64,000 nucleotides of DNA, taken from positions 2,055,501 to 2,119,500 of the forward strand of contig NZ_CP094975.1 in assembly GCF_023509015.1 (NCBI RefSeq), given 5' to 3'. The position numbers and the translations under genes are program-made. The DNA comes from Pseudomonas abieticivorans (GTDB taxonomy: Bacteria > Pseudomonadota > Gammaproteobacteria > Pseudomonadales > Pseudomonadaceae). Of the stretch, positions 41,524-50,878 are shown one piece after another. The notes under the pieces were generated by a model. It searched no databases. It was not told the DNA's origin and was given only the letters and a program-made list of their open reading frames with translations. The stretch's first letter is position 1. The number at the start of each line of letters is the position of its first letter.

Positions 41524-42754
41524 AAGGGAACAGCGCCAGGTCGTGGTGATCGGCGCCGGGCCTTCCGGCGCCATCGCCGCCGCGTTGCTCAAGCGCAACG
41601 GCCACGACGTGCTGATCATCGAGCGCCAGCGCTTCCCACGCTTTTCCATCGGCGAAAGCCTGCTGTCGCACTGCATCGACTTCATCGAAGAAGCCGGCAT
41701 GCTTGAAGCGGTCCAGGCGGCGGGTTTCCAGGTCAAGAAGGGCGCGGCATTTGCCTGGGGCGAACGCTACAGTGCGTTCGACTTTGGCGACACGTTCAGC
41801 AACGGCAAACCCACCACCTTCCAAGTGCAGCGCGCCGACTTCGACAAGCTGCTGGCCGACCAGGCCGAGTTGCAGGGCGTGGAAATCCGCTACGAAGAAA
41901 CCATCACGGCTGCCGACTTCAACGCCGCGCAACCGCAGTTGACGGTGCAGCGCGCCGATGGCAGCGAGTACGTCGTGCAGAGCGAGTTCGTGCTCGACGC
42001 CAGCGGCTATGGCCGCGTGCTACCGCGTCTATTGGAGCTGGAAGCGCCCTCGAATTTCCCGCTGCGCCAGGCCATCTTCACCCACGTCGAAGACCGCATT
42101 GACTGCCATACCTTCGACCGCGAGAAGATCCTGGTGACCACCCACCCCACCCAGCGCGATATCTGGTTCTGGACCATCCCGTTCAGCAACGGCCGTTGCT
42201 CGGTAGGCGTGGTGGCGGCGGCCGAGCACTTGCAAGGCGCAACCGACCTGGACGCCTGCCTGAAAGGCTTCGTGCAAGCGACTCCAAGCCTTGCAAAGGT
42301 GCTGCAAAATGCTCAATGGGACACCCCGGCACGGACCATCGGCGGCTACTCGGCCAACGTCAAGGCTCTGCACGGGCCCGGTTTCGCCTTGCTCGGCAAT
42401 GCCGCGGAATTCCTCGACCCGGTGTTCTCCTCGGGCGTGACCATCGCCATGCGCTCGGCCAGCATGGCCGCAGGTTTGCTGCACCGCCAGCTGAGCGGCG
42501 TGGCGGTGGACTGGCAAAATGAGTTCGCCGTGCCCCTCAAGCGCGGCGTCGATACCTTCCGCGCGTATGTCGAAGGTTGGTACAACGGCAGCTTCCAGGA
42601 CGTGATCTACCACCCTGGCAGCTCGGCCGAGATCCGCCGCATGATCAGCTCGATCCTGGCCGGCTACGCCTGGGACCAACGCAACCCCTTCGTGGCCGAA
42701 CCCGTGCGCCGCCTGCGCATGCTCGCCGAAGTGTGCGCGAGTACGCCAGCATGA
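41510..42754 (+). CDS. Flavin-dependent oxidoreductase, halogenase-like
   Basis: A 414-residue FAD enzyme. The dinucleotide-binding fold VVVIGAGPSGAIAA is at residues 11-24. The WxWxIP motif typical of flavin-dependent halogenases is present as WFWTIP (219-224), and a lysine in VKKGAAFAWG (Lys77) sits where phenolic halogenases keep the catalytic Lys. GNAAEFLDPVFSSGVTIA is the second FAD motif. Xanthomonadins are brominated aryl polyenes, so halogenation of the aryl head is a reasonable hypothesis; hydroxylation or another oxidation is the alternative. GGAGG precedes ATG 41510. Confidence 0.82.
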   Translation: MPNIEREQRQVVVIGAGPSGAIAAALLKRNGHDVLIIERQRFPRFSIGESLLSHCIDFIEEAGMLEAVQAAGFQVKKGAAFAWGERYSAFDFGDTFSNGKPTTFQVQRADFDKLLADQAELQGVEIRYEETITAADFNAAQPQLTVQRADGSEYVVQSEFVLDASGYGRVLPRLLELEAPSNFPLRQAIFTHVEDRIDCHTFDREKILVTTHPTQRDIWFWTIPFSNGRCSVGVVAAAEHLQGATDLDACLKGFVQATPSLAKVLQNAQWDTPARTIGGYSANVKALHGPGFALLGNAAEFLDPVFSSGVTIAMRSASMAAGLLHRQLSGVAVDWQNEFAVPLKRGVDTFRAYVEGWYNGSFQDVIYHPGSSAEIRRMISSILAGYAWDQRNPFVAEPVRRLRMLAEVCASTPA

Positions 42755-43491
42755 GCGGCCCACAGTACCTGAGCGACACCTACGTCGAAGAAACCCGCTT
42801 CGGCTTCTGGTTCCTGCGCAGCCACACCTGGCAGCACCACGTGCTGCGTGTGGCGATCAACGACCTGCGCGGGCTGTTCAGCGAGGCGCCACCGGCCCAG
42901 GCCGTGCTGCTGGATGCCGGCTGCGGCCAAGGCAAGTCGTTCCAGTATTTGCAGCAGGTATTCAAGCCGGCCCGGCTGATGGGCCTGGATGCCGACTTGC
43001 ACAGCATCGAGCTGAGTTCCCAGGAAGCCAAGCGCCTGAACCTGGAGGTGCAGTTGCAAGCCAATGACTGCGCCAAGCTGCAGATGCCCGATGCCAGCGT
43101 CGACCTGCTGTTCTGCCACCAAACCTTCCATCACCTGGTGGAACAGGAAAAAGCCCTGGCCGAGTTCTACCGGGTGCTCAAGCCCGGTGGCTACCTGCTG
43201 TTCGCCGAATCCACCGAAGCCTACATCGACACCTGGGTGATACGCTGGCTGTTCCGCCACCCCATGCACGTGCAAAAAAGCGCTGAAGGTTACCTGCAAA
43301 TGCTCCGTGAACAGGGCTTCGAATTTGGCCCGCAGAACATCTCGTACCCCTACTTGTGGTGGAGCCGCGCCAAGGATTTCGGCCTGCTGGAGCGTGCTGG
43401 CCTGCGCCGGCCAAAACCCTTTGGCCAACGGCAAGAAACCCTGGTCAACGTGGTGGCGCGCAAACCACTGGCCAGCGGGGCCACGGCATGA
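42751..43491 (+). CDS. Class I SAM-dependent methyltransferase of the cluster
   Basis: A 246-residue methyltransferase. Motif I reads LLDAGCGQGKSF, motif II ends in GLDAD, and post-I/III segments include DLLFCHQTFHHL and VLKPGGYLLFAEST. It probably methylates a hydroxyl or carbon on the aryl head group, as in flexirubin and xanthomonadin chemistry. ATG 42751 overlaps the halogenase-like gene's stop by 4 bp. Confidence 0.85.
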   Translation: MSGPQYLSDTYVEETRFGFWFLRSHTWQHHVLRVAINDLRGLFSEAPPAQAVLLDAGCGQGKSFQYLQQVFKPARLMGLDADLHSIELSSQEAKRLNLEVQLQANDCAKLQMPDASVDLLFCHQTFHHLVEQEKALAEFYRVLKPGGYLLFAESTEAYIDTWVIRWLFRHPMHVQKSAEGYLQMLREQGFEFGPQNISYPYLWWSRAKDFGLLERAGLRRPKPFGQRQETLVNVVARKPLASGATA

Positions 43492-43973
43492 TCCGCGCAC
43501 TGCTGCTCGGTTGTCTGCTGCTGCTGAGCGCCTGCAGCGGCAGGCCGCCGCTGCCCGAGCAAACGCCTAACCTGGCGCTGCCGATGCAGCTGCATGTGGT
43601 GCGCCTGCAAGCCGGTCAGCGCCAGGACTGGTTGCTGGTGATCCAGGCCGAGGACGGCGGCTTGCGCTGGTCGATGATGGATTTCCTCGGCATCCCCCAG
43701 GCCCGCCAACGCTTGATCGACGGCAAGTGGCAGGCTGACGGCCTGCTGCCGCCCAACCCGCAGGCACGCGAGCTGTTCGGCGCCCTGCTGTTTGCCTTTA
43801 CCGAACCTGCGCGCTTGCCCGCCAGCTACCCCAAGGCCGAACAACAGGGTAACCAGCGCCACCTGGGCGAGCGCTGGCAGGTTACCTACCGCGGCCCGCA
43901 AGACTTCACCGTGCAGTTGAGCCAAGGCTTGAGCTACCAGGTCAGCCCACTGCCCGACGAGGTGTCGCCGTGA
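43488..43973 (+). CDS. DUF3261 lipoprotein of the aryl-polyene cluster
   Basis: A 161-residue predicted outer-membrane lipoprotein: signal MIRALLLGCLLLLSAC with lipobox LSAC and lipidated Cys16, followed by Ser-Gly (no Asp at +2, so outer-membrane sorting is expected). The body resembles the DUF3261 family found in aryl-polyene clusters. With the LolA-like carrier it may act like a LolB-type receptor; that is inference from gene context. Confidence 0.82.
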   Translation: MIRALLLGCLLLLSACSGRPPLPEQTPNLALPMQLHVVRLQAGQRQDWLLVIQAEDGGLRWSMMDFLGIPQARQRLIDGKWQADGLLPPNPQARELFGALLFAFTEPARLPASYPKAEQQGNQRHLGERWQVTYRGPQDFTVQLSQGLSYQVSPLPDEVSP

Positions 43974-45166
43974 CGGCCTACCTCAATGCGCTGGGGCTGG
44001 TTTGCGCCCTGGGCCGGGACAAGGCCGAGGTCGCCCGCCGCCTGTTCGCCGGTGACTGCAGCGGCATGCAGCTGCAAGCCGGCTGGGTACCGGACAAAAC
44101 CTTGCCGGTGGCCGCCGTGCCCGGCCCCCTGGCCGATATGCCCAAGCACCTTGCGCAGCAAGGCAGCCGCAACAACCAGCTGTTGCTGCAGGCCGCGCGG
44201 CAGATAGAAGGCGATATCCAACAGGCCATCCAGAGCTATGGCCCCGGGCGCATCGGGGTCGTCCTGGGCACCAGCACCTCGGGCATCGACGAGGCCAGCC
44301 GCGACATCGCCGCCTACCTGCGCGACCGGCAGTTTCCGACCGGGTATGCCTATGCCCAGCAGGAACTCAGCGCACCGGCCAATTTTCTTGCCCAGTGGCT
44401 GCAGTTGAGCGGCCCGGCATACGTGATCTCCACGGCCTGCACCTCCAGCGCCCGCGCGTTGATGAGTGCCCGGCGCCTGTTGGACCTGGGCCTGTGCGAT
44501 GCGGTGCTGTGCGGTGGCGTGGACAGCCTGTGCAAGCTCACCCTCAACGGCTTCAGCGCACTGGAAGCGGTGTCCTCGAAACGCTGCAATCCGTTTTCGC
44601 GCAACCGCGACGGCATCAATATCGGCGAAGCCGCGGTGTTGTTCCTGATGACCCGCGAACACCTCGCAGGCAACGCCAGGCCGGTCGCCCTGCTCGGCGC
44701 CGGGGCCAGCTGCGACGCCCATCATATTTCCGCGCCCGAACCCGCCGGCCGAGGCGCACTACAAGCCATGAACAAGGCCTTGCAGCAAGCCAGGCTTGCC
44801 CCGGGGCAAATCGATTACCTGAACCTGCACGGCACCGCCACGGCCCACAACGACGCCATGGAAAGCATCGCCGTGAACAGCCTGTTCCCAGGTGGCGTGC
44901 CTTGCTCGTCGACCAAACCGATGACCGGCCACACCCTGGGCGCCGCCGGTGCGTTGGAAGCGGCGTTCTGCTGGCTCAGCCTTGGCAACGCGCAAGGCTT
45001 GCTGGCGCCCCATGTATGGGATGCCCAGGCCGATCCCGAGCTGCCCGCCTTGCAGTGGGTGACACCGGGCCAAACCATGGCCGCCAGCCCCTCTCGTCGG
45101 CTGATGAGCAATTCCTTCGCCTTTGGCGGCAACAATGTCAGCCTTATTCTGGGAGACCCTCGATGA
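43970..45166 (+). CDS. Beta-ketoacyl-ACP synthase (ApeO-like)
   Basis: A 398-residue elongating ketosynthase with the full Cys-His-His triad: Cys157 in STACTSSA, His287 in NLHGTAT and His321 in KPMTGHTLGAAG. It starts at GTG 43970, overlapping the lipoprotein stop. In E. coli, ApeO works with the inactive partner ApeC, whose counterpart here is the first gene of the cluster, 12.6 kb upstream. Confidence 0.91.
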   Translation: MTAYLNALGLVCALGRDKAEVARRLFAGDCSGMQLQAGWVPDKTLPVAAVPGPLADMPKHLAQQGSRNNQLLLQAARQIEGDIQQAIQSYGPGRIGVVLGTSTSGIDEASRDIAAYLRDRQFPTGYAYAQQELSAPANFLAQWLQLSGPAYVISTACTSSARALMSARRLLDLGLCDAVLCGGVDSLCKLTLNGFSALEAVSSKRCNPFSRNRDGINIGEAAVLFLMTREHLAGNARPVALLGAGASCDAHHISAPEPAGRGALQAMNKALQQARLAPGQIDYLNLHGTATAHNDAMESIAVNSLFPGGVPCSSTKPMTGHTLGAAGALEAAFCWLSLGNAQGLLAPHVWDAQADPELPALQWVTPGQTMAASPSRRLMSNSFAFGGNNVSLILGDPR

Positions 45167-45633
45167 TTGCCTGGCCCATCGCCGACCTGATACCCCATGC
45201 CGGCGACATGATCCTGGTCGACCAGGTGCTGGCGTTCGACGACGACAGCATCCATACCCAACTGGTGGTGCGCCCTGGCGGCCTGTTCAACCGCGAAGAC
45301 GGCAGCCTGCCGGCCTGGATCGGCATCGAGCTGATGGCCCAGAGCGTGGCCGCGTTTGCCGGATGCCAGGCGCGCCTGCGCGGGCAGCCGGTGGAGTTGG
45401 GCTTTTTGCTCGGCACGCGCAAGTTCGAATGCAATGTTGAACACTTTCCAGCCGGCACCGAACTGACCATCCACGGCCTGCGCTCGCTGCAAGACGACAG
45501 CGGCATGGGCGTGTTCGAGTGCCACCTCACAGGCCCCGGCATCCACGCCCAGGCCCGCCTCAACGTTTATCGCCCGCCGCAGGCCGCCGAGTACCTGGCT
45601 GCTGCGCCCGCACAGGAGTCTTCCCATGACTGA
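45163..45633 (+). CDS. Hotdog-fold 3-hydroxyacyl-ACP dehydratase (ApeP-like)
   Basis: A 156-residue FabZ-related protein with LIPHAGDMILVDQV and GIELMAQSVAAFAG segments. It lacks the GHFP-type His box of a full dehydratase, which fits the reported need for a partner (ApeI) in E. coli; here that partner would be the C-terminal domain of the AMP-ligase fusion. Overlaps of 4 and 8 bp with its neighbours. Confidence 0.86.
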   Translation: MIAWPIADLIPHAGDMILVDQVLAFDDDSIHTQLVVRPGGLFNREDGSLPAWIGIELMAQSVAAFAGCQARLRGQPVELGFLLGTRKFECNVEHFPAGTELTIHGLRSLQDDSGMGVFECHLTGPGIHAQARLNVYRPPQAAEYLAAAPAQESSHD

Positions 45634-46354
45634 ATCCATACTGGTCACCGGCTCCAGCCGTGGCATCGGCCGCGCCATCGCCCTGCGCCTGGCGCAGGCA
45701 GGCTTCGACCTGGTGCTGCATTGCCGCAGCGGCCGCGCCGAGGCAAACGCCGTGCAGGCCGAAGTCAAGGCTTTGGGCCGCAACGCCCGCGTGCTGCAGT
45801 TCGACGTGGCCGACCGTGCCGCGTGTGCACACATTCTGCTCGATGACGTCCAGACGCACGGTGCCTACTACGGCGTGGTGTGCAATGCCGGCCTGACCCG
45901 CGACGGCGCCTTCCCGGCCCTGAGCGAGGAGGACTGGGACCTGGTGATGCGTACCAACCTGGACGGTTTCTACAACGTGCTGCACCCGGTGATGATGCCG
46001 ATGATCCGCCGTCGCGCGCCAGGCCGCATCGTCTGCATCACCTCGGTGTCGGGCTTGATTGGCAACCGCGGCCAGGTGAACTACAGCGCTTCCAAGGCCG
46101 GCATCATCGGTGCGGCGAAAGCGCTGGCCATTGAGCTGGGCAAGCGCAAGATCACCGTCAACTGCGTGGCACCCGGCTTGATCGACACGGCCATGCTCGA
46201 CGAACACGTGCCCGTCGAAGAGCTGATGAAAATGATCCCGGCGCAGCGCATGGGCACCCCGGAAGAAGTCGCCGGCGCGGTCAATTTTTTGATGTCGGCA
46301 GAAGCCTCGTACATCACCCGCCAAGTGCTGGCAGTCAACGGAGGGTTGTGCTGA
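45626..46354 (+). CDS. 3-oxoacyl-ACP reductase, FabG type (ApeQ-like)
   Basis: A 242-residue short-chain dehydrogenase. The NADP(H)-binding motif is TGSSRGIGRAI near the N-terminus; the catalytic Tyr153 and Lys157 are in YSASKAG, with Ser in ITSVSG. It reduces the beta-keto group in each polyene cycle. Its TGA overlaps the next ATG by one base. Confidence 0.92.
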   Translation: MTESILVTGSSRGIGRAIALRLAQAGFDLVLHCRSGRAEANAVQAEVKALGRNARVLQFDVADRAACAHILLDDVQTHGAYYGVVCNAGLTRDGAFPALSEEDWDLVMRTNLDGFYNVLHPVMMPMIRRRAPGRIVCITSVSGLIGNRGQVNYSASKAGIIGAAKALAIELGKRKITVNCVAPGLIDTAMLDEHVPVEELMKMIPAQRMGTPEEVAGAVNFLMSAEASYITRQVLAVNGGLC

Positions 46355-47580
46355 TGAAGCGCGTCGTCGTCACCGGCATGGCCGGCATCACTTCGCTGGG
46401 CAACGACTGGGCGACCATCGCCGGGCATTTCGCCGGCAACCGCAGCGGCATCCGGCGCATGGACGAATGGGACCGGTTCGAAGAACTGAACACCCGCCTG
46501 GCCGGGCCCATCGATGACTTCAAGGTACCCGCTGCCTGGACTCGCAAGCAGTTGCGCAGCATGGGCCGCGTGTCGCGCCTGGCGGTAGCTGCCGCAGAGC
46601 GGGCGCTGTTGGACGCAGGCCTGCTGGGCGACCCGATCATCCGTGACGGGCGCATGGGCGTGGCCTGTGGCTCGTCCACCGGCAGCACCGACGAGATCAA
46701 GGCCTTCGGCAACATGCTGCTCAACTCGGTGGCCGAGGGCCTGAACGCCAACTCCTACGTGCGCATGATGCCGCACACCACGGCGGCCAACATCAGCATC
46801 TTTTTCGGCCTGACCGGGCGTCTGATCCCCACTTCCAGCGCCTGCACCAGCGGCAGCCAGGGCATTGGCTATGCGTACGAGGCCATCAAGTTCGGCCGCC
46901 TGCCACTGATGCTCGCCGGTGGCGCCGAAGAGCTGTGCCCCACCGAAGCCATGGTGTTCGACGCGCTGTACGCCACCAGCCTGAAAAACGACGCGCCACA
47001 CACTAGCCCACGGCCCTACGACAGCGGCCGCGACGGCCTGGTGATCGGTGAAGGCGGCGGCATGCTGGTGCTCGAAGAGCTGGAACATGCAGTGGCACGC
47101 GGGGCACACATCCACGCCGAAATCGTTGGTTTTGGCAGCAACGCCGACGGGCAACATACCACCCGCCCAGAGCAGGCCACCATGCGCCGGGCCATGGAGC
47201 TGGCGTTGGAAGATGCCCACCTCGCACCCGCTGCCATCGGCTATGTGAACGGCCACGGCACCGCCACCGAGCAAGGCGACATCGCCGAGACCCTGGCCAC
47301 CAGCAGCCTGTTCGGCCCGCGCATGCCCATCAGTTCGCAAAAGAGCTTCCTGGGCCACACCCTGGGGGCCTGCGGCGCGCTGGAGTCCTGGTTCAGCATC
47401 GAGATGATGAACCGCGACAGCTACGTGCACACGCTCAACCTGGACGAGATCGACCCGCTGTGTGGCGAGCTGGATTACCTGCGCGGCGAGTTCCGGCAGA
47501 TGAGCAACCAGTACGTGATGAACAACAATTTTGCCTTTGGTGGCGTCAACACCTCGTTGATTTTCCGCCGCTGGAATTAA
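46354..47580 (+). CDS. Beta-ketoacyl-ACP synthase, FabF-like (ApeR-like)
   Basis: A 408-residue ketosynthase with Cys164 in SSACTSGSQG, His301 in VNGHGTAT and His335 in SFLGHTLGACG. GGAGGG upstream of ATG 46354 supports this start over a GTG six bases earlier. It is a second, catalytically complete KS, probably used for priming or the first condensation, as ApeR is in the E. coli system. Confidence 0.92.
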   Translation: MKRVVVTGMAGITSLGNDWATIAGHFAGNRSGIRRMDEWDRFEELNTRLAGPIDDFKVPAAWTRKQLRSMGRVSRLAVAAAERALLDAGLLGDPIIRDGRMGVACGSSTGSTDEIKAFGNMLLNSVAEGLNANSYVRMMPHTTAANISIFFGLTGRLIPTSSACTSGSQGIGYAYEAIKFGRLPLMLAGGAEELCPTEAMVFDALYATSLKNDAPHTSPRPYDSGRDGLVIGEGGGMLVLEELEHAVARGAHIHAEIVGFGSNADGQHTTRPEQATMRRAMELALEDAHLAPAAIGYVNGHGTATEQGDIAETLATSSLFGPRMPISSQKSFLGHTLGACGALESWFSIEMMNRDSYVHTLNLDEIDPLCGELDYLRGEFRQMSNQYVMNNNFAFGGVNTSLIFRRWN

Positions 47581-47604
47581 GTGAAACCTTCAAGGAGAGA
47601 AACC

Positions 47605-48051
47605 ATGCAAATCAAGACTTGGGCCACTGCGGCCGCCTTCACCCTGTGCGCCCTGCCGGGCATCAGCCAGGCCCGCGATACCCAATTGTTTTTGCCGTTC
47701 GAGAAGGTCATCAGCGAAATGACCAGCGCCGGCAAGCTCGATGGCAGCGTGAAGTTCTACCTGGCGGGCGTGCAGCCCAAGGGCCCAGTGAGCGTTATCA
47801 GCCCAGGCGCCGTGACCAACAAGAAAACCAACGCCTTCAACAAGACCGACCAAGCCGCCTGCGAGTGGGCCCTGCAATCGGCTATTTTGTCGCTCAACAG
47901 CGCAGCGAAGAATGCCGGTGCCAATGCGGTGACCAACATCGTCAGCTTCTACAAGAGCAACGTGCGCAAGGATGCCAGCACCTATGAGTGCCATGCCGGC
48001 GCGATCATGGCGGGTGTGGCGTTGAAGGGCGACCTTTCCACGGTGAAGTAG
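47605..48051 (+). CDS. Exported 'excinuclease-like' small protein at the end of the aryl-polyene cluster
   Basis: A 148-residue secreted protein with signal peptide MQIKTWATAAAFTLCALPG and cleavage after SQA. ATG 47605 follows AAGGAG by seven bases. The mature part includes LPFEKVISEMTSAGKLDGSV and two cysteines (CEWAL, YECHAG) that could form a disulfide. Proteins like this close many aryl-polyene clusters and are often labelled 'excinuclease ATPase subunit', a name without support: no ATPase motif exists. Role unknown; periplasmic. Confidence 0.78.
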   Translation: MQIKTWATAAAFTLCALPGISQARDTQLFLPFEKVISEMTSAGKLDGSVKFYLAGVQPKGPVSVISPGAVTNKKTNAFNKTDQAACEWALQSAILSLNSAAKNAGANAVTNIVSFYKSNVRKDASTYECHAGAIMAGVALKGDLSTVK

Positions 48052-48064
48052 GTTCATCTGCAAG

Positions 48065-48121
48065 CTGCAAGCGGCAAGAGTCAGCGGCGATGTGCGCCAT
48101 GCTGCCTCTTGAGGCTTGCAG
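48065..48121. terminator. Long stem-loop between convergent cluster end and chemoreceptor gene
   Basis: CTGCAAGC..CAAGAG (48065-48080) pairs with CTCTTG..GCTTGCAG (48106-48121), a 14-bp stem with a 2-nt internal loop. It sits between convergent genes. No T-run is present on either side, so it may act as a bidirectional barrier or processing site. The GCAAGCTGCAAGC wording is common between Pseudomonas genes. Confidence 0.5.
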
Positions 48122-48137
48122 CCTGAAGCTTTAACCC

Positions 48138-49760
48138 TTAAAGCTGGAACTTCCCGACCATGCCTTTGAGGTCATGGGACAACCCCGACAACGCCTGGCT
48201 GGCACTGTCGATCTGGCTTGCGCCTTCCGACGTCTGCAACGACAAATCACGAATATTGACCAAGTTACGGTCAATCTCACGGGCTACCTGCGCCTGTTCT
48301 TCCGAGGCGCTGGCGATCACCAGGTTGCGTTCGTGGATCAGCGAGATGGCCTGGCCGATCTCGTCCAGTGCGGTGCCTGCGGTCTTGGCGGTGTCGAGGG
48401 TGGCCAAGGCCTGATCGTTGTTGGCCTGCATGGTCGCCACCACCTTGGAAGTACCCGACTGGATGGCCGCGACCATCTGCTCGATTTCCTGGGTGGAGGT
48501 TTGGGTACGCCCGGCCAGCGCGCGCACCTCATCGGCCACCACCGCAAAGCCACGCCCGGCTTCACCGGCGCGGGCCGCTTCGATGGCGGCGTTCAGCGCC
48601 AACAAGTTGGTCTGTTCGGCCACGCCACGGATCACGTCGAGGATCTTACCGATGTCCTGGGAATGCGCGGCCAGCTCCTTGACCTGCTCGGAAGCGTCTT
48701 CCACCCGTTCGCCCATGCGCTGGATGGCGCGGATGGTGGTATCGACCCGCTCGCGGCCCAGTTGCGTGGTGGTGGTCGAGGCGCTTGAGGCGTCGGCGGT
48801 GGACACCGCGTTACGCGCCACTTCCTCCACCGCGGCAGTCATCTCATTGACCGCCGTGGCCGCCTGTTGAATTTCGGCGTTCTGGTTGTTCAGGTCGCCC
48901 GAGGTCTGGTTGGTGATGGCCGTCATTTCTTCGGCCGCCGCCGCCAACTGGTGCGATGAGTCGCCAATCAGGCGCAAGGTATCGATCAGGCTTTGTTGCA
49001 TGTCCGCCAGCGAGCGCTGCAGGTCGGCCACCTCGTCGGCGCCCTCCACTTCGATGCGTCCGGTCAGGTTACCCTGGGCAATACGCTTGGCCAGTTCGAT
49101 AGCCCTGGCAAGGGGGTGGACGATGCTGCGGGTCAGCGCCCAGGCCAGCAGCACGGTCAGGATAAACACCAGCGCCAGCACGCCCACCGTAGTGCGTATG
49201 GCCGTGTCATAGCTGGCCTTGGCCGCTTGCGTGTAAAGGCCGGACTCCTTGACGTTGATCGTCACCAACTCGTTGAACAAGTCGCCGGTCTGGTTCGACA
49301 GGTCCTGGATGGGACCGTTGAGCAAGGCCTGCATGGCCGCCACGTCACCTTGGTCGGACAGGCTCTGGTAGCGGCCCAGGATGTCCTGATAGCGCGTCAC
49401 CACTCCTTGCATCTGGCTAAAGGATGAACGCGCGACTTCGGGCGCCACCTGGCTGTAACCAGCGATGGCCTTGTCCAGTTCGCCACGCAGAAACACCATG
49501 CGCTGGATCGACGGCGCCAGCACCGCAGGGTCGCGGTTGATCAACAGGCGGAAGGTCAGCACGCGGATGCCCAGCGAGTTGTCGCGGATGCTGCCCAGCC
49601 AGCGCGTACCTGCGTGGGACACTTCCTCGGTATGGATCACCGCTTCACGCATGTGGGTGATCTGGTTCATCGAGAAAATACCAAAGCCCAACACCAACAC
49701 ACTGATCAGGCCGAAACTGAGGAAAGCACGGGTAGAAATACGCAGCTGACGAACGTTCAT
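48138..49760 (-). CDS. Methyl-accepting chemotaxis protein with four-helix-bundle sensor
   Basis: A 540-residue chemoreceptor. I start at ATG 49760 (GGAG upstream), which begins [21 protein letters not shown] directly before the first membrane helix; a longer frame would add unconserved residues. The periplasmic helical sensor spans about residues 35-190, a second membrane helix follows ([19 protein letters not shown]), then HAMP and the signalling domain with the conserved hairpin tip [20 protein letters not shown]. It ends GKFQL, so no CheR-binding pentapeptide is present. The ligand cannot be told from sequence. Confidence 0.92.
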   Translation of the reverse strand: MNVRQLRISTRAFLSFGLISVLVLGFGIFSMNQITHMREAVIHTEEVSHAGTRWLGSIRDNSLGIRVLTFRLLINRDPAVLAPSIQRMVFLRGELDKAIAGYSQVAPEVARSSFSQMQGVVTRYQDILGRYQSLSDQGDVAAMQALLNGPIQDLSNQTGDLFNELVTINVKESGLYTQAAKASYDTAIRTTVGVLALVFILTVLLAWALTRSIVHPLARAIELAKRIAQGNLTGRIEVEGADEVADLQRSLADMQQSLIDTLRLIGDSSHQLAAAAEEMTAITNQTSGDLNNQNAEIQQAATAVNEMTAAVEEVARNAVSTADASSASTTTTQLGRERVDTTIRAIQRMGERVEDASEQVKELAAHSQDIGKILDVIRGVAEQTNLLALNAAIEAARAGEAGRGFAVVADEVRALAGRTQTSTQEIEQMVAAIQSGTSKVVATMQANNDQALATLDTAKTAGTALDEIGQAISLIHERNLVIASASEEQAQVAREIDRNLVNIRDLSLQTSEGASQIDSASQALSGLSHDLKGMVGKFQL

Positions 49761-49855
49761 ACAGGCTCCATGTGATGACTGGCTGTGAAGCTCATCGGCC
49801 CGCCGCTCGGCAACTTGAACGCACCGGTTAGACCATTTATCGAAATACTGACCGG

Positions 49856-50755
49856 TCACACCTGTTTGGCGGCGTGCCGGGTCAGCAAATCGACGAAAGC
49901 CTTGGCCATTGCCGAAGGTACCTCCCTGCGCTGCACCAACCACACGGCGGTCATGGCCTCGGGGTCGAGCAAGCGCCGGTACACCACGCCATCGATGCGC
50001 ATGCGCTGGTAGGAGGCGGGCAACACCGACACCCCAAGGCCTGCCGCCACCAGCCCGATGATGGTCATGGCCTCGCCCGCCTCCTGGGCGATGTGTGGGC
50101 TGAACCCGGCGCTGCGCGCAAGGCTGAGCAATTGCGCGTACAGCCCACTGCCGTAGTTACGTGGGAAAAACACGAAGGGCTCGTCGGCCAGCGCCTTCAT
50201 GTGCAGCCCTGCCTCGGTGCCGGCCGCCAACGGGTGCTCGGCGCTGAGCACCACCACCAACGGTTCGCGCAGCAGTTCCACATGGGTCAAGTGATCGGAC
50301 AGCACCAGCGGGCGAATCAAGCCCACCTCGATAGAGCCTTCCAGCAGCGCATCGGTCACCGCCTGGCTGCTCATCTCCTCAAGGTTCAGGTGTACCGCCG
50401 GGTAGCTCTGGCGGAACACCGAAATGGATTTGGGGATACTGGAATTGAACGGCGCCGACGAGGTGAAGCCGATTTTCATCTCGCCCAGTTCGCCCAATTG
50501 CGCGCGCCGTGCCACGTCGGCGGCCTTGTCCATTTGCGCGAGCACCAACCGCGCTTCTTCCAGGAACAGCCGGCCGGCCTCACTCAACGCAACCCGACGA
50601 TTGGTACGGTCGAACAAGCGTGCCCCCAATTCCTGCTCCAACGCTTGGATCTGCTGGCTCAGAGGCGGCTGGGAAATGCCCAGGCGCTCTGCCGCGCGGC
50701 CGAAATGCAGCTCTTCGGCCACAGCGATGAAGTAGCGCAGGTGACGCAATTCCAT
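49856..50755 (-). CDS. LysR-family transcriptional regulator
   Basis: A 299-residue regulator starting [19 protein letters not shown], the canonical LysR winged helix-turn-helix (residues 1-60, [18 protein letters not shown]), followed by a periplasmic-binding-protein-like effector domain. The frame extends to 51787, but the region beyond 50755 encodes the divergent transporter on the other strand. It is divergent from an MFS gene, its likely target. Confidence 0.93.
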   Translation of the reverse strand: MELRHLRYFIAVAEELHFGRAAERLGISQPPLSQQIQALEQELGARLFDRTNRRVALSEAGRLFLEEARLVLAQMDKAADVARRAQLGELGEMKIGFTSSAPFNSSIPKSISVFRQSYPAVHLNLEEMSSQAVTDALLEGSIEVGLIRPLVLSDHLTHVELLREPLVVVLSAEHPLAAGTEAGLHMKALADEPFVFFPRNYGSGLYAQLLSLARSAGFSPHIAQEAGEAMTIIGLVAAGLGVSVLPASYQRMRIDGVVYRRLLDPEAMTAVWLVQRREVPSAMAKAFVDLLTRHAAKQV

Positions 50756-50778
50756 ATCAACCTCGATTAAGACGTTTA

Positions 50779-50807
50779 ACCTATCAAACAGGTGGAACAA
50801 TATATTG
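50779..50807. promoter_or_regulatory. Candidate LysR operator region between regulator and MFS gene
   Basis: The 123-bp divergent region contains ACCT-N7-AGGT (50779-50793), close to a T-N11-A LysR-box geometry, and a perfect 10-bp palindrome CAATATATTG (50798-50807). Which one is bound is unknown. Confidence 0.35.
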
Positions 50808-50878
50808 GAAAGAATGATTAGCCAGCTATATGCTTTTTCACATTCCTTCCTCCCACTGCGCCCTTGCAGAGGTTTTGC

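Noticed and set aside
47605..48051. Excinuclease ABC subunit
   Set aside because: The commonly transferred name is unsupported: the product is a 148-residue exported protein without Walker motifs.
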